Assembly: GCF_003477705.1 (NCBI RefSeq)
Contig: NZ_QUDV01000002.1
Location: 265,998 to 329,997, forward strand
Source of the DNA: Dorea sp. AF36-15AT
GTDB taxonomy: Bacteria; Bacillota; Clostridia; Lachnospirales; Lachnospiraceae
Length of the DNA: 64,000 nucleotides
Direction of reading: 5' to 3'
Part shown: in pieces, positions 42,168 through 51,226 of the stretch
How positions within the stretch are numbered: the first letter of the stretch is position 1
Layout: each line of letters begins with the position of its first letter
Position numbers and translations under genes: made by a program
Notes under the pieces: generated by a model
The model's database searches: none
What the model saw: only the letters and a program-made list of their open reading frames with translations
Told to the model about the DNA's origin: nothing

Positions 42168-43559
42168 TTAACCTAATTCCTGAATGCCTTCAGCAGCAAC
42201 GATAGTTTCTTTTACCTGAAAATATTTTCTGGTTTCGCTGATGACAACCTTACGCAGACCAAGAAGTGCAATCAGGTTAGGAATACCCATCAGGGCATTG
42301 GTAATATCTGCAAGCATCCAGATTGGATCAAGGGTCATGAACGGTGCAATTGCAATAGCAAGAATATAAATAATCTTAAAAGGCTTAATACTCTTTGTAG
42401 TTCCGGTCAGATATAAGATACAACGTTCACCATAATAATTCCAACCAAGAATTGTAGTAAATGCAAAGAAAATCAGACCAAATGAAATCAAATAAGTTCC
42501 AATATTGATCGGAAGTCCGGCATTATAGGCTTCTGTGACGAGAATACTTCCGCTTAACTCTGAATTGTCAAGCAGCCCACTGGAAATAACAACAAGACCA
42601 GTCATCGTGCAGACAACAATCGTTGTAAAGAATACACTTGTCATAGAAATCAGACCCTGCTTTACACAGGAATTCGTTTTTGCGGCAGCGGCAACGATCG
42701 GAGAACTTCCGAGTCCGGCTTCGTTTGTATATACACCACGAGCAACTCCCATTCTCATAGCTGTCATAAATGAGATCACTGCAGTTCCGGCAGTTCCGCC
42801 CAGTACAGATTCTTTAGAAAATGCACATGCAAAGATGCGACCAAATGTAGCAGGAATTACCTTGCAGTTCCATACAAGAATCAGAACAGATCCGCCTACA
42901 AAGAAAAGTGCCATGAAAGGAACGATAAATTCCGCTACTTTGGAGATGGATTTGATTCCACCTAATGTTACAACAGCAGTCATAATGGTAATAATTGCAC
43001 CGACAAGTAATACTGGAAGATGAAAAGAAGTGCTTACCGATTCTGTAATCGCATGTACCTGTGGAAAAGTACCACTTCCGAGAAGTGCAGTTACAGCGCC
43101 AAAAAAGGCAAATAATTTCGCGAGCCATTTGAATTTGTCGCCGAGACCATTCTGGATATAATACATAGGACCGCCGGCAATCTCACCATTCTCGTCCGTT
43201 GTACGGTATTTTATGGCAAGAAGCCCTTCGGCGTATTTCGTAGTCATACCAAGAATTGCGGATACCCACATCCAGAAGAGAGCACCGGGACCGCCGATAC
43301 GCAGAGCGGTTGCAACACCGACAATGCTTCCGGTTCCGATACAAGCTGCAAGGGTAGTACAAAGAGTTGCAAAAGATGAAACGTCTCCGTCTCCATCTTC
43401 TTTTTCAAAAATACACTTTAATGCTCTTGGGAATTTTACGACTTGCAGTCCACCTAACGCGATCGTGAAAAAAAGCCCTGTTCCCATAAGTAAAAAGAGA
43501 GTGGGTGGTCCCCAAACAGCCGTCTGAATTTTTGCTAATACATGTGTTAATACATCCAT
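42168..43559 (-). CDS. Alanine/glycine:cation symporter (AGCS family)
   Basis: A membrane transporter of about 463 residues for alanine or glycine with sodium. Typical AGCS blocks are visible: LAACIGTGSIVGVATALRIGGPGALFWMW, GMTTKYAEGLLAIKYR, GGPMYYIQNGLG, RGVYTNEAGLGSSPIVAAAAKT and GWNYYGERC. I moved the start to ATG 43559, which has GGAGGC upstream. The open frame from 43634 has no site. It forms a module with the RpiR regulator and alanine dehydrogenase, and its promoter carries the same operator as that of ald. Confidence 0.92.
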   Translation of the reverse strand: MDVLTHVLAKIQTAVWGPPTLFLLMGTGLFFTIALGGLQVVKFPRALKCIFEKEDGDGDVSSFATLCTTLAACIGTGSIVGVATALRIGGPGALFWMWVSAILGMTTKYAEGLLAIKYRTTDENGEIAGGPMYYIQNGLGDKFKWLAKLFAFFGAVTALLGSGTFPQVHAITESVSTSFHLPVLLVGAIITIMTAVVTLGGIKSISKVAEFIVPFMALFFVGGSVLILVWNCKVIPATFGRIFACAFSKESVLGGTAGTAVISFMTAMRMGVARGVYTNEAGLGSSPIVAAAAKTNSCVKQGLISMTSVFFTTIVVCTMTGLVVISSGLLDNSELSGSILVTEAYNAGLPINIGTYLISFGLIFFAFTTILGWNYYGERCILYLTGTTKSIKPFKIIYILAIAIAPFMTLDPIWMLADITNALMGIPNLIALLGLRKVVISETRKYFQVKETIVAAEGIQELG

Positions 43560-43666
43560 AATATAAATGCCTCCAATATTTTTCGCTTTATTTGATAATA
43601 GACGGAAGTGAAAAATATTCTTCGTAAAATACACATGATGAAAAATTATATTTTTTGCTTGAGTTC

Positions 43667-43714
43667 ATCCTAGCACATGAGAAATAAATGTGCAATAAAA
43701 GTTATTTCTTTCAC
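43667..43714 (-). promoter_or_regulatory. AGCS promoter with adjoining RpiR-type operator
   Basis: On the minus strand GTGAAAGAAATAACTTTT (43697-43714) is followed, 1 base later, by the -35 box TTGCAC (43690-43695), a 17-bp spacer and TAGGAT (43667-43672). The same layout is found before ald. Confidence 0.7.
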
Positions 43715-43746
43715 GTGGATGATATTTTTTGGACATGACCGCAGAG

Positions 43747-44604
43747 CTAATAGTTGCCAAGTTTACTAAGATATTTGTCAATAGTAACGAGACGTTTTTC
43801 AATTCCTTTTGCTTTGTGACTGATTGTTTCCAGTAAAGCTTCAGATACAAACTGTGGGGCAATCATGGAATTGAAAAATGTATTGCTGTCTACGGGAACA
43901 GTCAGAAGCACGGTAGCATACTTGGCAAGTTCAGAGCTTGGTTTGTCTGTGATAAGGATAATGTCAGCTTTGGCATTATAAGCCATCTCGGCAGTAACCT
44001 TATCTTGCAAGGAATACCTTGGAAAGCTGAAAAGAATCAGACAATCCGTATGGGAAATATTGCACATATGATCAATCGGGCTCATAGTGGTAGTGGTGGT
44101 CATTGTTACGTGTGGCACCATCTGTTTTAAATATAAGATAAAATAATCAGCCAGGCAGATGTTTCCTCGTGTGGCTGCGATATATTTATGTTTGCAGGAA
44201 ACAATTATATCAGCAGCCTTTTCAAAGTTCTGAATAGGGTTTTGGATAAAAATTTCTTCCAAATTATGGGCGGCATTTTTAAAATGTCGGTTAATATATT
44301 CGGCAGAAGTATCCAGTTTTGCCTGCTTGGCAATTCTCTGGGAAGGAGTCGTGATACTGCTGGAGATACTGAGAACTTTATCCTGGTAGTCCTTTCGCAG
44401 TGCTTTCTGAAAGTCTATAAATCCGGAAAAACCAATCGTGCGGCTGAAACGTATGACGGAAGATTCGCTGACACCAAGTTTCAGGGCGATTTCGGTAGAT
44501 GTCATAAAACAGGCATCGGATGCGTTGTCCAGAATGTATTCAGCAATAATCTTTTGCGTTTTGGTCATGTGTGCTGAGCGAAGTAAATCCTGCATATTTT
44601 CCAT
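43747..44604 (-). CDS. MurR/RpiR-family regulator, likely controls alanine use
   Basis: A 285-residue regulator. The N-terminal HTH_6 domain has MTSTEIALKLGVSESSVIRFSRTIGFSGFIDFQKALRKDY. The C-terminal SIS domain (about 125-250) has the usual sugar-phosphate-binding outline, IIVSCKHKYIAATRGNICLADYF and DCLILFSFPRYS. RpiR proteins may repress or activate. It lies between the AGCS gene and ald, and the operators abut both promoters, so it most likely governs both. The start has CGGAGG upstream. Confidence 0.9.
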   Translation of the reverse strand: MENMQDLLRSAHMTKTQKIIAEYILDNASDACFMTSTEIALKLGVSESSVIRFSRTIGFSGFIDFQKALRKDYQDKVLSISSSITTPSQRIAKQAKLDTSAEYINRHFKNAAHNLEEIFIQNPIQNFEKAADIIVSCKHKYIAATRGNICLADYFILYLKQMVPHVTMTTTTTMSPIDHMCNISHTDCLILFSFPRYSLQDKVTAEMAYNAKADIILITDKPSSELAKYATVLLTVPVDSNTFFNSMIAPQFVSEALLETISHKAKGIEKRLVTIDKYLSKLGNY

Positions 44605-44710
44605 AGTCTTATCCTCCGGGAGATTATATTAATAGTTAGATTTAAACATGAAAAAGAAATTTGTGCAAGATGTGGAAGACATTCTTATAGAAGAAAAAGC
44701 GTAATATTAA

Positions 44711-44748
44711 GTGAAAAAATAAACTTACTGGTGAAAAAAATAACTTTT
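44711..44748 (+). promoter_or_regulatory. Direct-repeat operator upstream of ald
   Basis: Two copies of nearly the same sequence, GTGAAAAAATAAACTT (44711-44726) and GTGAAAAAAATAACTTTT (44731-44748), 20 bp apart. The second ends 1 base before the ald -35 box. The reverse complement of the second matches 43697-43714. Confidence 0.7.
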
Positions 44749-44749
44749 A

Positions 44750-44778
44750 TTGTAATGTACAACAGTGTGTGCTAGTAT
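44750..44778 (+). promoter_or_regulatory. Sigma-A promoter of ald
   Basis: TTGTAA, a 17-bp spacer and TAGTAT. About 100 bases of leader without a strong hairpin follow. Confidence 0.65.
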
Positions 44779-44880
44779 TAGGTCAGACGGAAGAGAAGAA
44801 TATTATTCAGCAAAGAATAAAAATGAAAAATAATATTCACTCAAAAAACAAACGGATTAAAATTTTAGGAGGATTTTAAA

Positions 44881-45996
44881 ATGAAAGTAGGATGCGTAAA
44901 AGAGATCAAAAACAACGAGTTTCGAGTAGGTATGACTCCTGACAATGTAAAGAGTTATGTGAATGCAGGACATGATGTCTATATCGAAAAAGGAGCCGGA
45001 GAAGGATCAGGATTCTTAGATGCTGAGTATGAGGCAGCTGGAGCTAAGATGATCGATACTGCTAAAGAAGTATGGGACACTGTTGAAATGATGATCAAAG
45101 TAAAAGAGCCGCTTCCGGAAGAGTATCCATTATTCCACGAAGGACTTATCCTTTATACATATCTTCACCTTGCAGCAGACAAGCCGCAGACAGATGCTCT
45201 GCTTAATTCCAAAGTAAAAGGTGTTGCATACGAGACACTGATCGAAAGAAACGGAAGCATCCCTCTTCTTGCACCAATGAGCCAGATCGCAGGACGTCTG
45301 AGTATTCAGGAAGGTGCTAAATATCTTGAGAAGAGATTCGGTGGAGAAGGAGTTCTCCTTGCAGGCGTTCCGGGAACACCGAAGGCTAACATCGTAATCC
45401 TCGGTGGTGGATCTGTAGGAACTAACGCATGTAAGATCGCTGTAGGAATGGGCGCTAACGTAACAATTATGGACATCAACCTTCAGAGACTTGCTTATCT
45501 TGATGATATCTTTGGAGCACGTATCCAGACACTCGTATCTAACGATGCTAACATTGAAAAAGCAGTGAAAGAAGCTGACCTTGTAATCGGATGTGTTCTG
45601 ATCCCAGGAAAATCTGCTCCGAAGCTGTTCAAGAAGAAATATCTCAAAGAGATGAAACCAGGTGCAGTATTCGTAGACGTTGCTGTAGACCAGGGTGGAT
45701 GTGGTGAGACAACTAAGGTTACATACCATGATGATCCGATCTTCATCGAAGACGGTGTTGTTCATTACTGTGTAGGCAATATGCCAGGAGCAGTTCCGAG
45801 AACATCTACAATCGCTCTGACAAACGCTACACTGTCTTACGGACTGCAGATCGCAGGCAAGGGACTTGAGCAGGCATGTAAAGATAACGAAGTAATTTAC
45901 TCAGCTATCAATACATACGATGGAAAATTAACATGTAAGAACGTAGCAGACAGCTTTGACTGCTATGAATACACAGATGTCAGAACTGTATGCTAA
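44881..45996 (+). CDS. ald: Alanine dehydrogenase
   Basis: A 371-residue NAD-dependent enzyme that converts alanine to pyruvate and ammonia and back. Typical features: the N-terminal VGCVKEIKNNEFRVGMTPDNV, the substrate residues Lys75 in VKVKEPLP and His96 in YLHLAAD, the NAD motif VILGGGSVGTNACKIAVGMG, and the conserved AVDQGGCGETT and GNMPGAVPRTST. Strong TAGGAGG site. It is divergent from the RpiR gene and shares an operator with the AGCS symporter, so import and deamination of alanine seem to be co-regulated. Confidence 0.96.
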   Translation: MKVGCVKEIKNNEFRVGMTPDNVKSYVNAGHDVYIEKGAGEGSGFLDAEYEAAGAKMIDTAKEVWDTVEMMIKVKEPLPEEYPLFHEGLILYTYLHLAADKPQTDALLNSKVKGVAYETLIERNGSIPLLAPMSQIAGRLSIQEGAKYLEKRFGGEGVLLAGVPGTPKANIVILGGGSVGTNACKIAVGMGANVTIMDINLQRLAYLDDIFGARIQTLVSNDANIEKAVKEADLVIGCVLIPGKSAPKLFKKKYLKEMKPGAVFVDVAVDQGGCGETTKVTYHDDPIFIEDGVVHYCVGNMPGAVPRTSTIALTNATLSYGLQIAGKGLEQACKDNEVIYSAINTYDGKLTCKNVADSFDCYEYTDVRTVC

Positions 45997-46045
45997 TTAG
46001 CTGCAATTATAATAAGTAGAAACTGAATGATTAATTCCTATTAAC

Positions 46046-46082
46046 GGAAAGTGCCGGTATCTTTAAGGTGCCGGCATTTCCT
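46046..46082 (+). terminator. Probable terminator after ald
   Basis: The stem GGAAA-TGCCGG / CCGGCATTTCC has one bulged G and a loop of about 13 nt. The T-run after it is poor, so the call is uncertain. Confidence 0.45.
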
Positions 46083-46149
46083 GTATCACTGGGTGTTTGT
46101 ATGGAACTGTCATTGTCTGAATTTCGGGTAGTTAAGATGGAAAAACACA

Positions 46150-46178
46150 TTGTAATCACAGAATGGAAAAGGTATACT
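46150..46178 (+). promoter_or_regulatory. Sigma-A promoter of tex
   Basis: TTGTAA, a 17-bp spacer and TATACT, about 60 bases before the tex start. Confidence 0.65.
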
Positions 46179-46238
46179 ATAAGGCATGCAGAGCACATAC
46201 ATAAGTGCACATTAAGATGTTGCAGAAAGGGTGTATAT

Positions 46239-48389
46239 ATGGATATTAATCAGAAGATAACGGAAGAACTTGGTGTCAAGCGGTGGCAGGTAGATGCGGC
46301 TGTGAAGCTGATTGACGAGGGGAATACGATTCCGTTTATTGCACGATATAGAAAGGAAGCGCATGGTACATTGGACGATGAACAGCTTCGTAAGCTGGCA
46401 GAGCGACTGACCTACCTGCGCAACCTGGAAGAGAAAAAAGAACAGGTATTGGCAAGCATTGAAGAACAGGGGAAACTTACAGAGGAGTTGCGAGACAGGA
46501 TCCTTGAGGCACAGACGCAGGTGGCAGTGGATGATCTGTATCGTCCGTATCGTCCGAAGCGTCGTACCAGAGCAATGATTGCAAAAGAGAAAGGACTGGA
46601 GCCGCTGGCTATGCTGATGCTGCTTCAGCAGTCCAAAGAGCCGTTGGATAAATTGGCATCAGCTTATATTAATCCGGAGAAGGAAGTAAAGACTGTTCAG
46701 GATGCGGTGGCCGGAGCAAAGGACATTATTGCGGAGCAGATTTCGGATGACGCGGCTTACCGCAGCTGGATCCGCAATATGACTGTGAAAAAAGGTAAAG
46801 TAGTATCGCAGGCAAAGGATGCAGAAGCGGAATCTGTCTATGAGATGTATTATGAATTTGAAGAAGCAGTGGTTAAGATCGCGGGACACCGTATTCTGGC
46901 ACTTAACAGAGGCGAGAAGGAAAAATATCTGACGGTGAAGATCGAAGCACCGGAAGAAGATATTCTGCGTTACCTGAAGAAAAAGATGTTACATGGAGAT
47001 CATACTGAAATCACAGCAGCTATTGAAGCAGCAATTGAGGACGGATATCAGAGACTGATCGCACCGGCTATCGAACGCGAGATCCGGAATGAACTGACAG
47101 AGAAGGCAGAAGATGGTGCAATCCAGGTGTTTGGCAAGAACCTGGAACAGCTTCTGATGCAGCCGCCGATCGTTGGCCGCACAGTACTGGGGTGGGATCC
47201 GGCATTTCGTACCGGTTGCAAGCTTGCGGTGGTAGATCCAACCGGGAAAGTTATTGGCACTACGGTTATTTATCCGACGGCACCAACTACTCCACAGAAG
47301 ATTAAAGCATCCAAAGATTTGTTGAAGAAGATTATCCCAAAGTATAATATTTCTTTGATCTCACTGGGTAATGGAACCGCATCCAGAGAGTCGGAACAGA
47401 TTATTGTGGAGCTTCTGAAGGAAATTCCAGAGAAAGTGCAGTACGTAATTGTAAATGAAGCCGGCGCATCTGTATATTCTGCCAGCAAGATTGCAACAGA
47501 AGAATTTCCTAAATTTGATGTAGGACAAAGAAGTGCAGCATCTATTGCAAGACGACTGCAGGATCCGCTGGCAGAACTGGTTAAGATTGATCCGAAATCC
47601 ATCGGTGTCGGACAGTATCAGCATGACATGAATCAGAAGAAGCTTGGCGAGGCATTACATGGTGTTGTAGAAGATTGTGTAAATAAAGTCGGCGTAGATC
47701 TTAACACTGCCTCTGCGCCGCTGCTCTCGTACATTTCCGGTATCTCCGGAACAATTGCCAGGAATATTGTGGCATATCGGGAAGAAAATGGAAGATTCAA
47801 GAGCAGAAAAGAACTCTTAAAAGTAGCGAAACTCGGACCAAAAGCATATGAACAGTGCGCCGGATTTATGCGAATCCACGAGGGTGCTAATCCGTTGGAT
47901 GAGACCAGTGTACATCCGGAGTCTTACGAAGCTGCTAAGAAGCTGCTGGAAAAACAGGGATTCCAGATATCTGATATCACAGGCGGTAAGCTCGCTGGAT
48001 TGTCACTTACGATTCGCGATTATAAGAAGACAGCACAGGAACTGGGCGTAGGAGAGATTACCCTGCGTGATATCGTAGCTGAACTGGAGAAACCGGGCAG
48101 AGATCCACGTGATGAGATGCCGAAACCAATCCTCCGCACGGATGTGTTGGATATGAAAGATCTGAAAGAAGGTATGGTTCTCAAAGGAACAGTAAGAAAT
48201 GTTATTGATTTTGGTGTGTTTGTAGATATCGGTGTACATCAGGACGGACTGGTGCACATTTCTGAGATTACCAATAAGTTCATTAAGCATCCACTGGAAG
48301 CAGTTAGTGTTGGCGATGTCGTGGATGTGAAGGTCCTGAGTGTGGATCTGAAGAAGAAACGAATCGCACTTACCATGAAGAACGTATAA
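46239..48389 (+). CDS. tex: Tex-family RNA-binding transcription accessory protein
   Basis: A 716-residue protein. The N-terminal Tex domain (ITEELGVKRWQVDAAVKLIDEGNTIPFIARYRKEAHG) is followed by a YqgF-like RNase H fold (TVLGWDPAFRTGCKLAVVD), helix-hairpin-helix repeats (TASAPLLSYISGISGTIARNIVAYREENGRF) and a C-terminal S1 RNA-binding domain (about 640-712). I use ATG 46239. The frame is open from 46068, but the promoter lies within that extension. The 3' end carries a 22-bp tandem duplication that includes the stop. Confidence 0.94.
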   Translation: MDINQKITEELGVKRWQVDAAVKLIDEGNTIPFIARYRKEAHGTLDDEQLRKLAERLTYLRNLEEKKEQVLASIEEQGKLTEELRDRILEAQTQVAVDDLYRPYRPKRRTRAMIAKEKGLEPLAMLMLLQQSKEPLDKLASAYINPEKEVKTVQDAVAGAKDIIAEQISDDAAYRSWIRNMTVKKGKVVSQAKDAEAESVYEMYYEFEEAVVKIAGHRILALNRGEKEKYLTVKIEAPEEDILRYLKKKMLHGDHTEITAAIEAAIEDGYQRLIAPAIEREIRNELTEKAEDGAIQVFGKNLEQLLMQPPIVGRTVLGWDPAFRTGCKLAVVDPTGKVIGTTVIYPTAPTTPQKIKASKDLLKKIIPKYNISLISLGNGTASRESEQIIVELLKEIPEKVQYVIVNEAGASVYSASKIATEEFPKFDVGQRSAASIARRLQDPLAELVKIDPKSIGVGQYQHDMNQKKLGEALHGVVEDCVNKVGVDLNTASAPLLSYISGISGTIARNIVAYREENGRFKSRKELLKVAKLGPKAYEQCAGFMRIHEGANPLDETSVHPESYEAAKKLLEKQGFQISDITGGKLAGLSLTIRDYKKTAQELGVGEITLRDIVAELEKPGRDPRDEMPKPILRTDVLDMKDLKEGMVLKGTVRNVIDFGVFVDIGVHQDGLVHISEITNKFIKHPLEAVSVGDVVDVKVLSVDLKKKRIALTMKNV

Positions 48390-48412
48390 ACTTACCATGA
48401 AGAACGTATAAA
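48369..48412 (+). repeat. 22-bp tandem duplication over the tex stop codon
   Basis: The 22 bases at 48369-48390 are repeated exactly at 48391-48412, so the last codons and stop of tex appear twice in a row. A third, decayed part follows (AGTAAGAATGTATAA). It does not alter the protein. Confidence 0.9.
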
Positions 48413-48427
48413 GTAAGAATGTATAAA

Positions 48428-48472
48428 AAAGAGGTTTGAATGACTGTGTTTACAGCGTTCAAACCTCTTTCT
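48428..48472. terminator. Bidirectional terminator between tex and ribU
   Basis: Perfect arms AAAGAGGTTTGAA and TTCAAACCTCTTT, with an extra inner CTGT/ACAG pair. A- and T-runs flank both sides, so it can end tex on the plus strand and ribU on the minus strand. Confidence 0.85.
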
Positions 48473-48501
48473 ATATAATGAGTTATGATACTTTGGGATG
48501 G

Positions 48502-49125
48502 TTACTGCATCCGAAATACCGGACGGATCTTCTTGTAAATCAGGAATACGATCAGGGAATCGATGATTCCTTTTAAGATATTAAATGGTGCGACTGCAAA
48601 TGCCACAAAGGTAAACAGGTTGGTAATATGAGCATTGACTGCAGTTCCCATTCCTACAAGTGCTTCCATTGGCATGCCGAAAGCTTTGCCGTAAGCCGGA
48701 AGCAATACAAATGCATTCAGGAAACATCCAAAGATTGTCATCAATACAGTACCTGTTGCCATACCGATGATGGCACCCTTTCTGGTATGCATTTTGCGGT
48801 AAATGATTCCTGCCGGTACAACGAAAGAACATCCGAGAAGGAAGTTGGCAAGTTCACCAACACCTGCGGTAATTGTGCCGTTGATTGCAAAGTTCAGAAG
48901 AATTTTGATTAGTTCGATCGCAGCACCTGCAACTGGACCCATAGCAAAACATCCTACCAGTACTGGTACTTCACTAAAGTCAATCTCGTAAAAGGCCGGT
49001 GCAAATGGCAGTGGGATCTCGAAAAGCATCAGTACAACAGAGATGGCTCCGAGCATTCCGATCTGTGCCAGAATCCTTGTCTTAGAAGACGTGTGTGTGC
49101 GTTCGTTAGTTAATGTGTTATCCAT
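48502..49125 (-). CDS. ribU: ECF transporter S component for riboflavin
   Basis: A 207-residue membrane protein of the RibU family, the substrate-binding part of an energy-coupling-factor riboflavin importer. Family sequence: MLGAISVVLMLFEIPLPFAPAFYEIDFSEVPVLVGCFAMGPVAGAAIELIK. About six hydrophobic helices. The FMN riboswitch directly upstream supports the substrate. I use ATG 49125 with AAAGGAGAG upstream, because an earlier start (49215) would lie in the leader. The shared ECF ATPase and T subunits are encoded elsewhere. Confidence 0.93.
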   Translation of the reverse strand: MDNTLTNERTHTSSKTRILAQIGMLGAISVVLMLFEIPLPFAPAFYEIDFSEVPVLVGCFAMGPVAGAAIELIKILLNFAINGTITAGVGELANFLLGCSFVVPAGIIYRKMHTRKGAIIGMATGTVLMTIFGCFLNAFVLLPAYGKAFGMPMEALVGMGTAVNAHITNLFTFVAFAVAPFNILKGIIDSLIVFLIYKKIRPVFRMQ

Positions 49126-49197
49126 TTTCTTTCTCTCCTTTTGATGTGGATTATAAAAGGAAGAACTCTTCTCGAAATGTGCGTAGAGAATGCAAAT

Positions 49198-49222
49198 AAA
49201 AAAAACCGACATCATATGCCGG
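49198..49222 (-). terminator. Expression-platform terminator of the FMN riboswitch
   Basis: On the minus strand CCGGCAT-ATG-ATGTCGG is followed by eight T. The neighbouring GACCCC can instead pair with GGGGTC at the 5' side of the riboswitch, giving an antiterminator. Confidence 0.75.
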
Positions 49223-49251
49223 GGTCAATTATCATTCAAATGATACTGCAC

Positions 49252-49382
49252 AATCCTTCTCTCATCCAGACTTTACTGTCGGTTCTGGAATCTCACCAGA
49301 TCAGCTGCTGCACTGTGTAGGATACAACAGGTCGCGGACTATACCGCCGGTTGGGAATTACACCCGACCCCGAAGAATTACT
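49252..49382 (-). promoter_or_regulatory. FMN riboswitch (RFN element)
   Basis: Read on the minus strand the element has the conserved RFN blocks: TTCGGGGTCGGGTG, AATTCCCAACCGGCGGTA, TAGTCCGCGACC, GGTGAGATTCC, ACCGACAGTAAAGTC and GGATGAGAGAAGGAT. It senses FMN and controls ribU, 127 bases downstream, probably by transcription termination. Confidence 0.95.
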
Positions 49383-49399
49383 ATTCCATTTATGTTGTA

Positions 49400-49428
49400 A
49401 GGATAGCACACTATATCCAAGAATGCAA
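49400..49428 (-). promoter_or_regulatory. Promoter of the riboswitch-ribU transcript
   Basis: On the minus strand TTGCAT, a 17-bp spacer and TATCCT. Transcription would start just before the RFN element. Confidence 0.6.
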
Positions 49429-49527
49429 GTCTCTTTACATGGAAAATGGATTCACGTATAATAACTCTTACAGCTGACCACAGGTGTGTTAATTAATTTT
49501 AAGATTTTGTGATCAAAGGAGAATGAT

Positions 49528-50709
49528 ATGCAATATAGAAAAGATCGATATGGAGAACAAATTTCTTTGCTGGGATATGGTTGTATGAGATTTACAAAAA
49601 ATGGTAACAGCATAGATCTCGATAAAGCGGAAAGGGAATTGATGCTTGCCATTAAAAGTGGTGTGAATTATCTGGATACAGCATATATCTATCCGGGAAG
49701 TGAGGTGGCAGTTGGCGAGATACTACATCGCAATCACTGCCGGGAAGAAATTAGGCTTGCAACCAAATTGCCGCAGTATTATATCAAGTCAGGTGCAGCA
49801 ATTGAAAAATATTTTAATGAACAGCTCACACGTCTTCAAACAGATTACATTGATTATTATCTGATGCATATGCTGACAGATGTTGCGGCATGGGAGAAAC
49901 TGAAGAAGCTTGGTATTGAAGCTTGGATCACACAGAAAAAGAAAGAGGGCAAAATTCGCAATATCGGATTTTCTTTTCACGGTAATACGGAGATGTTTAT
50001 CCAGATTCTGGATGCTTATGACTGGGATTTTTGTCAGATTCAGTATAACTATATGGATGAATACACGCAGGCAGGAAGGACAGGGCTTCAGGAAGCGGCA
50101 AAACGTGGGATTCCGGTAATTATCATGGAACCTTTACGCGGTGGAAAACTGGTGGATCTGTTACCGGAAAAAGCAAAAAAGCGAATTGCAGAAGATCCAA
50201 AGAAACGTACTCCGGCAGAACTGGCATTCCGCTGGCTGTGGGAACAACCGGAGGTGACCTGTGTGCTTTCGGGGATGAATTCAGAAGAGATGATCCGTGA
50301 AAATGTTCGTATAGCATCGGAAGTACAGACCGGCGAATTTACAGAAGAAGATTTCTCATTGATTGAGGCGGTAAAAAAAGACATACAGGACACCCTGAAA
50401 GTAGGATGCACCGGATGTGGATATTGTATGCCATGCCCGAAAGGAATTGACATTCCGGCAGCTTTTCGTTGTTATAATCACATGTATACAGAAAAGAAAG
50501 GCGCGGGACGTCACGAATATCTTCAGACCGTATGTCTACGGAAAGATTTCCGACCGGTCAGTGCCTGTGTGGGATGTGGTAAATGCGAGAGCCACTGTCC
50601 ACAGCATCTGGCAATCCGCCAGAAGCTGAAAGAGGCAGATGGCAAGCTTCTTCCGTTTTATTATAAGATCGGTCTTAAAGTTGTGAAGAAACTGGGGCTG
50701 TTCTGGTAA
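49528..50709 (+). CDS. Aldo/keto reductase with C-terminal 4Fe-4S domain
   Basis: A 393-residue protein. The AKR barrel (about 1-285) has GYGCMRF, LDTAYIYPGSE with the catalytic Asp and Tyr, LATKLP with the Lys and DYYLMHML with the His. The C-terminal ferredoxin-like part has CTGCGYCMPCPKG and CVGCGKCESHCPQHL, enough for two 4Fe-4S clusters. This fusion is common in anaerobes. The natural substrate is not known. A single gene, with no obvious operon partner. Confidence 0.9.
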   Translation: MQYRKDRYGEQISLLGYGCMRFTKNGNSIDLDKAERELMLAIKSGVNYLDTAYIYPGSEVAVGEILHRNHCREEIRLATKLPQYYIKSGAAIEKYFNEQLTRLQTDYIDYYLMHMLTDVAAWEKLKKLGIEAWITQKKKEGKIRNIGFSFHGNTEMFIQILDAYDWDFCQIQYNYMDEYTQAGRTGLQEAAKRGIPVIIMEPLRGGKLVDLLPEKAKKRIAEDPKKRTPAELAFRWLWEQPEVTCVLSGMNSEEMIRENVRIASEVQTGEFTEEDFSLIEAVKKDIQDTLKVGCTGCGYCMPCPKGIDIPAAFRCYNHMYTEKKGAGRHEYLQTVCLRKDFRPVSACVGCGKCESHCPQHLAIRQKLKEADGKLLPFYYKIGLKVVKKLGLFW

Positions 50710-50791
50710 AGCAGTGTCATATATAGAAAAAAAAAGAAAGATATGCTATAGTGTGTGTATACTCGAAATAGAAAATGGATGGTTTATTAAT

Positions 50792-51226
50792 ATGAAGAGA
50801 GAATTGATAGAATCAAATTGCGAGAAGGATACTCGTGATCTGGGATTTCGCTTGGGACAGGCGGCAGAGCCTGGTCAGGTGTATACGCTGGTGGGAGACC
50901 TTGGTGTCGGCAAAACGGTGTTTACGCAGGGACTGGCAGCAGGTCTTGGGATTGAAGAGCCGGTGAGCAGCCCGACATTTACAATTGTACAGGTGTATGA
51001 GGATGGCAGACTTCCGTTTTACCATTTTGATGTATACCGGATCGGTGATGTGGAAGAGATGGATGAGATCGGATACGAGGATTATGTATATGGGCAGGGA
51101 GTGTCCCTGATCGAGTGGGCGAACCTGATTGAAGAGATTCTTCCGGAACATTATACAGAGATACGGATTGAGAAAGATCTGGATAAAGGATTTGATTATC
51201 GGAGGATAGAAATATGCGAATATTAG
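50792..51226 (+). CDS. tsaE: tRNA threonylcarbamoyladenosine synthesis ATPase TsaE
   Basis: A 144-residue P-loop protein that works with TsaB and TsaD to make t6A37 on tRNA. The Walker A is LVGDLGVGKTVFTQGLA and the switch region is VSSPTFTIVQVY. Conserved FYHFDVYRIGD and SLIEWANLIEE follow. I use ATG 50792. The open frame from 50714 would add a hydrophobic stretch that is not typical. It overlaps tsaB by 13 bases. Confidence 0.93.
   Translation: MKRELIESNCEKDTRDLGFRLGQAAEPGQVYTLVGDLGVGKTVFTQGLAAGLGIEEPVSSPTFTIVQVYEDGRLPFYHFDVYRIGDVEEMDEIGYEDYVYGQGVSLIEWANLIEEILPEHYTEIRIEKDLDKGFDYRRIEICEY

Noticed and set aside
45130..45765. Minus-strand open frame of 211 codons
   Set aside because: Antisense shadow of ald, which is a complete and well-conserved gene.
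46068..46238. N-terminal extension of tex
   Set aside because: The extension covers the ald terminator and the tex promoter. Tex proteins begin at the chosen ATG.
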